Of a stretch of DNA of 36,351 nucleotides, positions 1 to 10,700 are shown piece by piece (within the stretch, counting starts at the first letter, position 1; every line of letters begins with the position of its first letter). The stretch comes from Nymphaea colorata (lineage: Eukaryota > Streptophyta > Magnoliopsida > Nymphaeales > Nymphaeaceae), in assembly GCF_008831285.2 (NCBI RefSeq), contig NW_022204786.1, positions 1 through 36,351 of the forward strand, given 5' to 3'. A program made the translations under genes and the position numbers. The notes under the pieces are model-generated. The model saw nothing but the letters and a program-made list of their open reading frames with translations. It did no database searches and was not told the DNA's origin.

Positions 1-227
1 ATTCCATTTAAGAATCTAGTGATGCATAATCCATCATCAATTTCGATCATATCATTATAATTTTAAGAAGAAACAAATCTTGATTATCCCAAAAATGGCA
101 GCTCCTTTGGCCCATCACCACAGACACACCCTTATGCATTAATAATGATTGCGTTCTATCTTCTATCAGTATATCCAGACTGATGATATAATTGAGCTAT
201 TAGTTTCCATCATTATAGGCAAAGGTA

Positions 228-2293
228 ATGCAGGTGGTCGACTGGATCTCTAAGCAGGCGGGCAAGCTCGCCGACAACTTCAACTCCTACAAGTTCTACG
301 TCAAGCACACCCCCGAAAGGATCGACTCCTCGACCATGCTCGCCCTCTCAGTCTACGCATCCCGCGAGGAGGAAGCCATCGTTCCCTGCCTCTTCAAGTG
401 GCACCGCATCAAGAACGGCCTCGTCACCGAGGTCGAAGAGTTCAAGGGCAACACCTTCATGTGCGAGCCTTCCGACGTGGGATGCACCATCCAGGTGGAG
501 GTGACAGTAAATCGTTATCTACTAAGAGCACGGACCCCCAGTTGGCGGGCACTGCCACTCTCAAGTACGGGCCGGTCTAGCTGGACATTCTGCTGCGCTA
601 GACGATAGAGAGCGCGATTTCGGTGGGGGAGGCCAAGTTCAGCGTGGATATCTTCCACGGGGAGGTCAGCAAGCAGTGCATCTTCACCATCACTGACGAC
701 TACATGCATCTCGCCCACTGCAACTCCAGCGCCCAATACAGGTTCTACTACTGCTTGGGAGAGCCCCTCTTCAATACCTTCCCCAAGGATCCCACGAGGA
801 TCAGTATCGTCTTCAGTCAGAAGTTCGAGAGCGAGACTCTGAAGTTCATGATGGAGTTGTTCAAGGACGTGACGCTGAGCAAGGAGGACAACTCGCGAAA
901 CTAGCTCACGCTCAACCTCAAGTTCCTCAACCGGAAGAACAAGGACGAGCTGCTGTTCATCATGAAGGGATTCAATGCCAAGAAGGAGCTCAAGAACAGC
1001 ACCGTCATCAACAAGATAGAGAAGCTGGAGATTGACAGCTCCAACCTCAACTACGTCCTGCAGATAGAGTCGCTGAAGGCGGACCTGCTGAGGCTGTTCA
1101 ACATCACCAAGCGCCAGCAGGAGGAGAAGCACACCTACTACTAGTAGACTTGCAAGTTGGAGCAGGAGATCGAGGACATCATCAGTTCCTACACCAAGCT
1201 CATCGAGGGCAAGTTCAAGAACAGGGAGCAGTTCGAGGAGAGCTTCGTCGACTTCGAGCAGAAGAAGGACCAGGCCATCGCCCACAAGTACCTCCGCATC
1301 GAGGACGAGAACAACCGCCTCAAGGAGTTCATCAGGGAGAACTTGGACAAGGATTTCAAGGACATACAGATCAACTATAACAAGATGCAGACCCTCCAGA
1401 GAAATCCCTCCAACCCCTTCATCAAGAAGAAGGAGCCCTTCGCAGAACTGCGGCAGGAGAATTACGAGCACATCCTCAACAACTTGTCAGCCGACGAGGA
1501 GATGCTATTGGAAGAGGGCAACCTACCTAAAAACGATAAAAACAACGATAAGTAGAAGGAAATGCTCGAGCAGAAGCTCAACAGGTCGCTGCAGAAGATA
1601 GACAAGCTGCAGGAGGAGCTGGAGAGGTACGAGAAGGGGAGCAGGTCAGTGGTGATTGACTCCAATGAGGTCAACCAGAGCATGTCCAAGCACAACATGT
1701 CCGCACTGGAAATCTCCACCAGCAAAGTTATCGAGGAAAAGCTCACTCTCGAAAAGAAATACGCCGTCCTTAAGGAGTAGTACAGGAAGCTGAAGAGCGC
1801 CTACCAGGAGAAGGAAAGGTCCAAGCATCCGGAAGAGCTGCTGAAGGATATCAGGGAGGATTCGCTTCTGCTCAACAACAAGAACGAAAATCCCGAGTTC
1901 AACCACTAAGCCAACAAGGAAATCAACCGCCTGAAGGAGTTGGTTGCCCACATCTAGAAGGAGAAGGAGAACCTGCGTCTCAAGTCGGAGGTGCTGGCGT
2001 TGTAGCTGAAGAAGTAGAAGGAGGAGCACGAGCGCACCAAGCTGAAGCTGGAGAAGAAGATGGCGGAGCTCAACGAGGAGATCAGCTACACGCGCAGGAG
2101 CAACGACGCTCTCAACCGCAGCCAGCACCTCAGCATGGAAATGGACGACTACAACCTCAAGCAGAACGAAATACTCAAGGAGCAGGTCGCCTTCCTCGAG
2201 GGCGAAAACGAAAGACTCAACAAGATGTGCGAAAAGTATAAGGGAGAGTACAAAAGATTGAAATAAATCGCCAAATTGAACAGTCCAATCTGA
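228..2293 (+). CDS. AIR9-like domain and long coiled-coil protein (681 aa)
   Basis: A complete gene: ATG at 228, one 20-nt intron (507-526), TGA at 2291-2293. About 12 in-frame TAG/TAA codons are read as Glu. Residues ~40-130 resemble the Ig-like A9 repeat of AIR9-type proteins: a KWHRI strand, then a CEPSDVGCTIQVEV segment ending in D-V-G-C-x-I. Roughly residues 230-680 are heptad-rich coiled coil, and reading UAR as Glu gives good Glu/Lys heptads such as HIEKEKENLRLKSE. AIR9-type proteins are cytoskeletal or ciliary in plants and protists, so a microtubule or basal-body scaffold role is inferred, not shown. The start is preceded by GATATAATT at 185-193. I see no enzyme motif. Confidence 0.8.
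507..526 (+). other. 20-nt spliceosomal intron
   Basis: GTAAATCGTTATCTACTAAG. Removal joins ...VEVT to STDPQLAG and restores the frame of the AIR9-like/coiled-coil gene. It contains a CTAC/CTAAG branch-like stretch near the 3' end. Confidence 0.85.
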
Positions 2294-2395
2294 TCTATAA
2301 CTGTACCATAAATGCTCAAGCATAGTCATTCTATTGTTTCCCTTATGGCAGCTCAATTGAAATGGTCCGATGGTAAGTAAATATAATCTTTGAAT

Positions 2396-2938
2396 ATGCG
2401 TCAAGACGCCTATAAATTCCAGTCGAGACAGCAGAAGATCGGTCGGGAGGAGTCAGCCACTCGCCAGCAGGAGCTCAGCAAGGTCAGTTCCTACACTCCC
2501 GGCCACTGGAAGAGCTACATCCCGCATTAGATCAGTCTCTCCTCCGAAAAACGATCCAACCGCACGCCCTCCTACTACACCAACAAGGGCGCCCCCGAAG
2601 CCAACTACGAGGCCAATGGCGAGGAGGACAGCCGCATTAGGTCCATCCTCAGCTCCCGCAAGGAGGAGGAACGGCGCAGGCAGTAGAGCGCCATGCGCAA
2701 GGTCAGAGAACTGCAGGAGAAGGTGCTGCCGCTGGTGAAGTGCAACCGCGATGAGGAGGAGGGCATGTGGATCGGTTGGCAGTCCCGCATCGAGCAGAAG
2801 CTGCTGCGTCTGGAGGGCCAGGCGGAGAACATGAAGAAAGAGATGGAGCTGTAGCTGGAGAAGCGGATCGTGGAGCTGGAGAACAAGTGGGAGAACAAGT
2901 TCAATGATTATCTGAAGTCCCTGGAGGAAAGGCCTTGA
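2396..2938 (+). CDS. Short coiled-coil protein, unknown (180 aa)
   Basis: Open from ATG 2396 to TGA 2936-2938, with in-frame TAGs read as Glu. In-frame ATGs also occur at 2345 and 2312, only 50 and 20 bp after the previous stop. I chose 2396 because the bases just before it (AAGTAAATATAATCTTTGAAT) look like the AT-rich leader seen before other starts, while the coding sequence is GC-rich. The C-terminal half (from about SSRKEEERRRQESAMRK) is charged coiled coil ending in ELEKRIVELENKWENKFND. It follows the AIR9-like gene on the same strand and may be a cytoskeletal partner, which is inference from context alone. Confidence 0.7.
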
Positions 2939-2988
2939 GATTGATATTCATGCATTATTTAAGCGCTACTCGTATGAGATGAAAATGA

Positions 2989-4778
2989 TCAAAGACGATC
3001 AATGATTTCGTCCATATCTTACTTTTCGGGAAAGTTCATCTCCTTGCTCAGCATCTACTTGATGAGGACGTTGGTGGTCTCGTCGAATTTGTGCATCCGC
3101 TTACTGGATTGCAGTTTCTTGCTGCTGTTCTTGCCGTAGATTAGTCCCAGCCACTCCTTTGTATCTTCGTAGAACTTGCTCTTCTGCAGCTCCTTTTTGC
3201 TGCTCTACTGGTTCGTCTATTTCCTTCTTTTTTAGAAGTTGGTCTCTTTCTCCTTCTCGAGGTCGGTGGATCTCTAGAATAGGCTTGCTCGCATTTCCCT
3301 TCGAGGTTTCTTCTTGACTTGGGGCAGGTTTTCATTTAGGAATGGAGTGGGGCCCTTCTTAGGCGTAGGGATTCTGTATATCTTGGCTGCTTCGTTTACC
3401 AATTCCTATAGATCCATTTGGGACCGATCGTAGCTCTCCTCTGTTGCAAGATGGCGGTATTTATTTATTCTCTTTTCCTGCGAGCTGTAAGTATCACAGA
3501 CGTAGGATTTCGTCTTCAGTCTTGCCTTCAGGAGGCCGGATATTTAAGGCAGGAAAGACTAGTTGGCTTTTGTTGATTTTTGTCCTGAAATGAGGTTGGT
3601 GATCATGGAGTGGAGTTCAGGGTATTCCATTATTTGCTTTGTGTAGAAAAACTAGGATTGGAGGATGCTGGAAAGGTTGGAAGTTTGGATTTGGGCTACT
3701 ATGAAGTCGGGACAAGACACAGATACTATTCCTTGAGTGTTGAGTATTCACCCACCTGCAGGAACAGATGATAGTGGTATTATTTATTCTTGTTCGGCTT
3801 GCTGGCGAAGCACTCTGAGAGCAATTTGAACAATTTGCTCTCATGCATTTCCATCGTCTTGCCGTGCTCGCCCTACATCCTCCTCAAGTTGATGCCCAGC
3901 CTCATCATGAGGGGAGAAGTTGTGCGGATGTATTGGTTTACTCTCAGTATGTAATGGCTTTGGATTGTTATCTTTGCTTGGTTGGGAGTTTAGGACGGTT
4001 TAGTCTCTGCCAAGTGGTAGAGCTCTCCTAGGAGATAGTATTCAGTGTATTCTGTGCTGATGATCCAATTCTAAAGGTGGCTTTTCACTTCTCTGTACTT
4101 TTGAAGTATTTATGTGAGTTTTTTCTCTGACTATATCTTCACCGGTGACAAGTTCTCCGTGTAAAAGTTATTCTCTTATTTGTTTTTAATTATCTTTACT
4201 TTTCGCTTGTTCTTAATGACGGACCTTAGGGGCGTTTCTTCTTCCCGCACGTCGTGATCGTCCAACCATTCGAAATTGAGTTAATCTGTGAGTGAATTTT
4301 CGTTTTCGATCCCCATGATTGAGAGCTCGATGGAGCTTCCCTATTGCCTGTTGCTGACTATGTGCTTGTATGCTCTATCTATGAGTGAATTTGCAAATTA
4401 TTTGCCTTTGGAGGCTTGGGAGTCCTACCCAAGCAGCAATCGGTCGCACTGTTGCGGGTTGTTCGCCACGAATATGGTCAAGGTGTGGTTATTCTTGGGG
4501 TACAGCGTTCCCATTTGCGTGAGTATCTTAGTTGAAGGGATCGATACTTCTGGAGGAGTGGTTTGGGTGGCGACGAAAGAGGACTTGCGATGCATATACT
4601 CCTTTTCGTTGAAGAGGATCAGCATATTTTTGTCGGAGGGACTGCACTGGATGCTGTACTGATGGTGGTTTTTATCGCTGATCAGGCAGTAGCTGGTCAG
4701 GAGGCTTTGCGGCTTGGCAGGATCGATTTTGGGAAGCAGACCGTTATTTCTTAATATTTTGTACTTACCAAAAAACAT
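2989..4778 (-). CDS. Unrecognised protein (589 aa)
   Basis: Reads from ATG (4778) to TGA (2991-2989) with one 20-nt intron (3699-3718) and many UAA/UAG codons read as Glu. The N-terminal ~120 residues (MFFGKYKILRNNGLLPK...) look globular. The middle has alpha-helical stretches around LGELYHLAETK and MRLGINLRRMEGEHGK, and the C-terminal ~130 residues are strongly basic and charged (KKPRREMRASLFERSTDLEK). There are no membrane segments and I recognise no domain. It converges on the previous gene with ~50 bp between stops and diverges from the AAA-ATPase-like gene. It is more AT-rich and uses more UAR codons than the GC-rich genes. The frame was followed codon by codon without an internal TGA. 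Confidence 0.75.
3699..3718 (-). other. 20-nt intron (atypical GTC start)
   Basis: On the minus strand GTCTTGTCCCGACTTCATAG. Removing it joins KEEYL to LAQIQTSNLSS and restores the frame. The other 20-nt introns begin GTA, so a one-base deletion instead of an intron is a weaker alternative explanation here. Confidence 0.6.
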
Positions 4779-4924
4779 TTATTATCTCAATAAATCGTCC
4801 ATGAGCTCATTGAACTTCTTGTGGGATTTTTTTTATCCTTGACTAAAGAATCCTGACTGAAGTTAGTCGTCTTAAGAATATATGATTATAATTAATTTGA
4901 ATTTTGCTATTGCATTGGCAACTC

Positions 4925-7779
4925 ATGTAAGACTTCGAGTCAGTCCTAGAGAAGCGCTTTCACGGAAAGGATCTATTCGTCGACAAGACTAAATTTATTC
5001 AATAATTTATGGAATGCGGATAGTCCGCACTCCTCTTTATAAGGCCAAGGCGCTTCGGTAAATCATTTAATCTTTCAATGTTGAACTCTTTTCTCGCTGT
5101 ATAATACAAGCTAGAGCAAAACAACCTCGTTCCAAAGTATACCTCAAATAGTAAGGCAATTTTGTTCCAAGGCGGAATACTTGAGGAGTAAAGATAAGGG
5201 GATATAAGAGTTTACCATTATTAAAGACTCCAAATAGCTGAAAATTAGAAATTTTTCCAAGAAAACCAAGGAAAGTATCCAGTAATCAATATTTCGTTTC
5301 GGGATGTGTGCCATAATCTTTAAACATTTGAAAACGACATGAAAATTTTTATGTCTAGGGTGTATTAGCAGTATACCTATCTAGCTGTTTCAGGAGTCAT
5401 TGATAGATTCAGACTTTCCCAAATTGAATTTAAGGACGAAATTACCTTTGTTTAAAACGTTTTTAAGTCCCATTTGCCTCTCAGCAAGAAAATTTAATTT
5501 TTGTATGAGCAATTTTGGATAAGATAGAAAATCAAAAGCCAAATCATCTTACCAGCCGACAAGCTTAGAATATTCTATTACTTTCAAAAAAAACTTACAA
5601 ATTAAATTAGCCTCGAAGACCTACGGTAAAGTGTGCTTTCGCTAGTCATGTTGATGCACGATTTTTACAATAAAAAAGTAATTGTCTTGGTTGACTAATA
5701 TGATGCAGGAATATTTGCAAAAGTTACAGAGTATGTGAATAACTTCTCTTCGTGCACAAGATAAGAGAATAAGAGGGATAGAGATCTAATTTAAGACGCG
5801 GCAAAGCTTCTTACCCAAATATTGGCCAAATTTGCAAAGGATAAAGCTCAGTACGTCTATAAAATTGGTATGTTTGGTGTTTGTTAACTAATAAGTAAAA
5901 AAGGCTCCAGTGGAAGTGGCTTCAACACAATCGAGGTAATTGCGTTAGGAAAAACGCTACTTTTGACTCTTCTTTTGGCTTCACAAAGAAGGAGGTGGAG
6001 AAACTAATAGACTAAATTGTAATAAAAAAAATGATGAATAGTACGATGGCAAAAAAGATCATGAGGCAGCTTTAGTAAAATGTTAGTGGCTATGGGCTGA
6101 CATAAAATGTCTTTAACCCTTGGAGTACAATGAAACATTTACTCGCAATACTTAATAATACTAATCTTAAACACCTGCCTCCTGTTAAAAGCTTTTGGAG
6201 GCAAAGCAGTATAAACGAACTTTTAAAATCCGTACCAATTAAACAATAAACCTATTAAAAACTTTCTTAAATTACAGTGAAAAATCCTTTGCTTTCAGTC
6301 GATTTTGAAATACGCTATAGTTTCTAAACGTGGGATGCTGAAGGATTTTTGAGCTAACTACTAAGCCAATACAAATAAAAAGATGAATAAAATCACAAAA
6401 AGAGAATTATTTCTGATAAAATTTTGTTCTTCTTGCTTAGTAGATGCGGGTTTCTGACGCCTATTATGAAAAAAGGTGTTTTTAAAGGTCTACGGATACC
6501 CAACAAGGAAATTGAGTAGCAATTTCACCTAGAGGCCTTGACAAGTTGGATCAAATTGCTTATAGGCTTAAAATCTTAGCCACTGAACATCGTAAGTAGA
6601 TTGAGTGAAAACTTCTATGACTAAAAGTCTTTTCTCTAAGTCTTGAGAGACGATTTTTTAAATTATTATTAAGGAGACCAGTCTTAGGCAGATTTTGCCA
6701 GCGGAATATATGGAATAATGAAGCTCGGACTCGTAACTAAAGATTTTTTGTGCAAGTCTCGTATGTAATTTGGAGTACAAAGAAAAAAAATAGATACAGT
6801 CTTTTTGCCTAAAGCTTATGAAGGGAGAGGCTAATAAACGACAGTCGTTATACACTAATATAAGGTCTAGAAGAGTAGAGTTCCTGAGAACACTATTGTT
6901 AGATGCAATTAAGCCCTATGGCAATGCTTGATTAATGATTACTTGCTCGCTTGCTCAAATGCATAAGATACTAAGTATTGCTATGTCATCTTGCGAGGCA
7001 TCGTCTTTTGGTTGGATAATAATTTCAAGTGGAATGTCGACCTCAAGCAGTATAAAATCCCCAGAGAAAAGATCTTAGATATACGAAGATATTTTTCCAC
7101 TTCAAATTTAAAAAAAGCGATGAATAATACGTACAATCCCGGTGCTTCTGATGCTATCATTCGCACATAGTTTTTGAACAAAGGTCCAGATGTATGGAAT
7201 AAGCTGCTTTAGTTGCATTAATTCGTGTCTTTAGATGAATTAATAGATTTTTAATTGAATAAAGTAAAGGAATTGCCTCGTGGTTGTGAAAGAGAAAGCT
7301 AAAAATAGTCATGGCTTTCAATTTACGATGAATTTTCGGTGGAAAAAGAGATAAAGCTTTCATCCGTTTAATCAGCTTGCTAATAGCTATATCTAATTTA
7401 AAATATTTAAGCAGAAGAAACCTTCAAAGACCAGTAAGAAGTAGGCAAGCACTTTTTATAGAAAATGGATATATGCCTTGGATCTGAAAACAAAGATTTT
7501 TTTTTCAAATTGCCTGGTCTTTCGTCCACTTGCCAGAATTAAACGCCACCAAGTAAATATGCTAATTTTTTAATCCAAGGCTAATATTCATCCTCATCGT
7601 ATCTGGAAAGTAAAAGATAAAGAGACCGTAAAACCACTAGAAAAAAATAGCTAAATAACATATTTTAGAGAAAAAGGATTGGAATATCGCAAGCATAAAA
7701 ACCAGAAGAAGAAAAAAATCATTAGAATCAACAGTTCCCACAAAATGAATGGCATCCTCAAGACAAATAAGAAAGATGA
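4925..7779 (+). CDS. AAA-ATPase-like protein with PD-(D/E)XK nuclease domain (~951 aa, one frame break)
   Basis: AAA-ATPase-like family (PF09820 type) followed by a PD-(D/E)XK nuclease domain. Visible: FVDKTKFIEE, P-loop variant RPRRFGKS (~40-47), Walker B VLVDEYDAGI (~257-260), the SGFN and FGFTKKEV segments, NPWSTMKHL, LRIPNKEIE, then IDTVFLP (Asp, codon 6793) with VVIHEYKV (Glu codon TAA at 6856), the D...ExK nuclease signature. Both key acidic residues in DEYD and EYK are UAA codons, so motif integrity depends on UAA=Glu. The ATG is directly followed by TAA. One frame break lies in a five-A run (5950-5954), where one missing base explains it. About 600 further codons contain no TGA, so it is not obviously decayed. 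The DNA is visibly AT-rich. Start from the first ATG; upstream lies a short AT-rich divergent spacer. The biological role of eukaryotic members is not established. Confidence 0.8.
5950..5954 (+). other. Frame break in A5 run of the AAA-ATPase/nuclease gene
   Basis: Upstream frame ends ...SGFNTIEVIALGK; the conserved continuation NATFDSSFGFTKKEV is in the -1 frame. One extra A would join them. Confidence 0.7.
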
Positions 7780-8003
7780 TTGATAAATTTATGCTATTAT
7801 AAAAGTATGAGTAATTAAGTTATCGAGTAATTTTCATGATTCTTAAGATAGAGCATTGTTTTCTTCTGCTATCTTAGCTGAAAAAGTTATAGATATCCAT
7901 TTTCGTGGTCGACTTTAATCGGAATGGATGCTCTTTGCGGTTTCTGCTGACATTAGGATGACAAATGCTGCCTTTATTGTTTATAATTTAAAATCACATA
8001 GTA
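7780..8003. other. Intergenic spacer, nothing recognised
   Basis: AT-rich 224-bp spacer between the nuclease-bearing AAA-ATPase gene and the next small gene. A TTTATAATTT box lies near its right end, just before the next start codon. Confidence 0.5.
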
Positions 8004-8488
8004 ATGAAGAATGAGAAGAAGCTGGTGGATGCCTTTAAGGCATTCATGTAGAACGGAGTCATTCCTTGCCTTCCTTCTGACCACATCATCCTCAACGAGT
8101 GGAAGTTCCTCAGCGGAATCCTCACCCTATAGCCCATCGACCACCAGCAAATCGACTTTTACCTTCTCATGGCCAATAAAAACTCCCACCAGAAGCACAT
8201 AGCCATGACCAAATCGGCTAACCAGCTAGACACCAACTCCAAAGAGCAGGAAGGATTGCAGCTACGCAAGCAGGGCAGTCTCGAGCAATCCTCTCCTCCA
8301 ACCTAGCAGAAGATGAATACGTACGCGTTTATGGATTTAGTAAAAAATTGCTTGCTAGCATGCAGTCCTTCCAGGGAACGATGATAAGAAACCAGGAGAA
8401 ACTGGAAGGCATTTCGAAAAAAGAGCCAACTGGTGGGAAAGGAGATGGATCCGTCAATACCAGCATTCAAGGTCGCAAAAATGGATGA
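8004..8488 (+). CDS. Small unknown protein (~152 aa, possible 26-nt intron)
   Basis: ATG at 8004 opens MKNEKKLVDAFKAFMENG..., with a hydrophobic middle (DFYLLMANKN) and a polar Ser/Gln/Lys-rich C-terminus. The frame runs into TGA just after 8395 unless GTAAAA...GCATGCAG (8340-8365, 26 nt) is removed, which leads on to a TGA at 8486-8488. That length differs from the 20 nt seen elsewhere, so a frameshift or shorter protein is also possible. It lies between two convergent AAA-ATPase-like paralogues, and its stop is ~55 bp from that of the minus-strand one. I recognise no family. More GC-rich than its two neighbours. Confidence 0.5.
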
Positions 8489-8543
8489 TATTACTTTGCT
8501 TCTTATAGTCTCTTCATCAATATCAAGATCGACAATATGATAA

Positions 8544-10592
8544 TCATTATTTATTTTGGCTTTTACTCGATTTTCGATGCTGGCTTTTACTTCTTTTTTT
8601 GATGCTGGTTTTATTTTTTTCTTATTATTCGTCTAGTTTCAATTTAATCGTTCTGCGTCTCAATTTGTATCTTTCATGGAAATCAGTTCTGATTTCTTTA
8701 CGGCGTTGTTACTTTTTTCTAGACAATCTTTTTATTGGGGAAACGTTCATCAGCTTAAGACCATCTTCAGTGATCCGAACGGTTTGATTCCTCTTTGGTT
8801 GTTCATATATTGTTATGCATTCATAATTTTACTATTAGTCAGTTTCATCCTCATATCTTCTTTTTGTTTGCTGGTTCTTAAATGAAGGTTTTACCTTTTT
8901 CATTCTCTATTGTGGAGGCTGGTGATTTTTGCTGTAATCTTTTGTTTTCTTCTCTAATGATGGTAAAATCCGATCTTCCTTACGGTCCCTTTCGAGCCAA
9001 CTTTAATGAAGTTTACTCTGAAATTATTCATAAACTTCTTTATTGGGGATTCTAAATCCTGATAGATAGTTTTATGTGACTATTTAGACCAAATATCCCA
9101 ATCTTACTAGTAGGAAAAACAAAAGACTGTCTCCAAACGGAGTATCGACTTTGAAATACCAAATAAAACCCGTTAAACCCCATCTTCTGTAGTCGAAGAA
9201 AAGTTGCTTTTTATTAAGTGGATCCTATAGAGTAAGTGAGGACAGGTTCTAATAGGTGGATTCAGTTAAATTGAATGATTTTATTATATTAAGCTCCTCA
9301 GATTTCAGCCAAAATCTATCAGCAAAAGGAATCTTTTGGCCATCTGATTGAGCAAGTGCTTTGAGAAATTTGGCTGAACTGTAAGGATTATAAAGCGTTT
9401 TTTAACTTGTTCCGTAGCCACCGTAATTTGATTTTATGATTTCCATTATCTAGCTATGCACTGCTTGGTTCATTTTATTTCTTTTGATTATTTGAAGTAC
9501 TGATTTCGATATTTATTCTTCAGAAAAGCCGAAAAGATCTTGCTATTAGTTTCCTCCTAAGGCATTTGAAAGAAAAATATCAATAATACGTTAATTGTAG
9601 GTGAACAATGTTTCAGCAACGCCTGTTATAAGGCAATTGTGTATTATATCTGCAACGTCTTTTGCAAGTGAGCCTATGGTATCTGAGAGAAGGTCAGCTG
9701 CATTTACTATGAACTCTGTTGTGATGGTTTTATTTTGCGTTTTGGAGCTTTGCTACTCGATATATTTCATGATTAGACGAAAGATACACACATCAAAGTC
9801 ATCAACTAGGACTAAAACCCTGTCACTTGCCCAAGAATTTTAACCTTCTTTTTAATTTTTGGCAAAGAAACGGCACATAAGTTGAGCAAGCTCACGAAGA
9901 CTCACTGTAAGCTCGATAAGGCTCATATTCTAACCTAGTTAGACGTCTATTTTCCTAAATAGTTTTAGGCCAAACTAATTTTTCATTTTAGGGATCAAGT
10001 AGTTATAAATAGAGTCGATTTTGGCTTCTTTACATTCATCACTCGATAAGATGTTATAAATGTATGGCCTATCTTACTCATATTAGCTCCTAAATCGAAG
10101 AAGAGATAGCATCTTTCTAACTGCCAAGTATCGGTGTTATTGGAAAACCGATCTGATATATAGCTTTAATGATTGCACGCAATCTTCCATTGTGTCGCCT
10201 TTGAGCTGGCGGAAGGAAATGAAGAGGACAGGAAGATTGGCGTGGTACTTCTAAAAGAATTTGGAGTATTTTTTATTGCATATGTGAAGAGCCTTATAGC
10301 CGCCCTCGCCTGTGAAATATCCAGTATTAGAATTTTTATGGTACTTGGGATTTAATTCATATTATTATTGCCCATCTTTCGTGTAATGAAGTCGGATCTA
10401 GTATTCTGGCTGGCAAAAGGCTTCTAGCATTGACATTGTAAATGTTTTTCCAAAGCCTCTCGGCCGAACAAAGCATCTCGGAAAGCGGCTATCGTTTATA
10501 AGCTTGGGAATGAATTGGGTTTTATCCACAAATATGCAAGATTCATCTTCTCTGCTCAGTTTTAATATGTCCACGAAGTTCCTTGTCGTCAT
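8544..10592 (-). CDS. AAA-ATPase-like protein without nuclease domain (682 aa)
   Basis: Intact from ATG (10592) to TGA (8546-8544), no intron, no frame break. It is the same family as the gene at 4925 in convergent orientation: FVDKTQFIPKL, P-loop variant RPRGFGKT, Walker B LVDDFD (Asp-Asp rather than Asp-Glu), ITGVAE, LFGFSEEEI, NPYSSAKFL and FRIPNKEVYEEF. After the last motif the protein does not enter a PD-(D/E)XK domain. It runs instead into ~150 residues of Lys/Arg-rich low-complexity sequence ending KSSKSQNKE. So it is an ATPase module with a basic tail, perhaps nucleic-acid binding (inference). An in-frame TGA just upstream of the ATG fixes the start region. AT-rich like its paralogue. 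The last codon before TGA is TAA. Confidence 0.82.
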
Positions 10593-10700
10593 CGTATTCA
10601 AATTATTTAAGAATCATTCTTCTCCATATAATCTTTTGAAAATATTGCATTATTCTTTAAATCGTCATAAAATTTATAGAGTATATGGACATTTTGCACA

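Noticed and set aside
515-1471. Long Leu/Val-rich minus-strand open frame
   Set aside because: Antisense shadow of the GC-rich coiled-coil gene; composition is the reverse complement of Lys/Glu/Gln codons.
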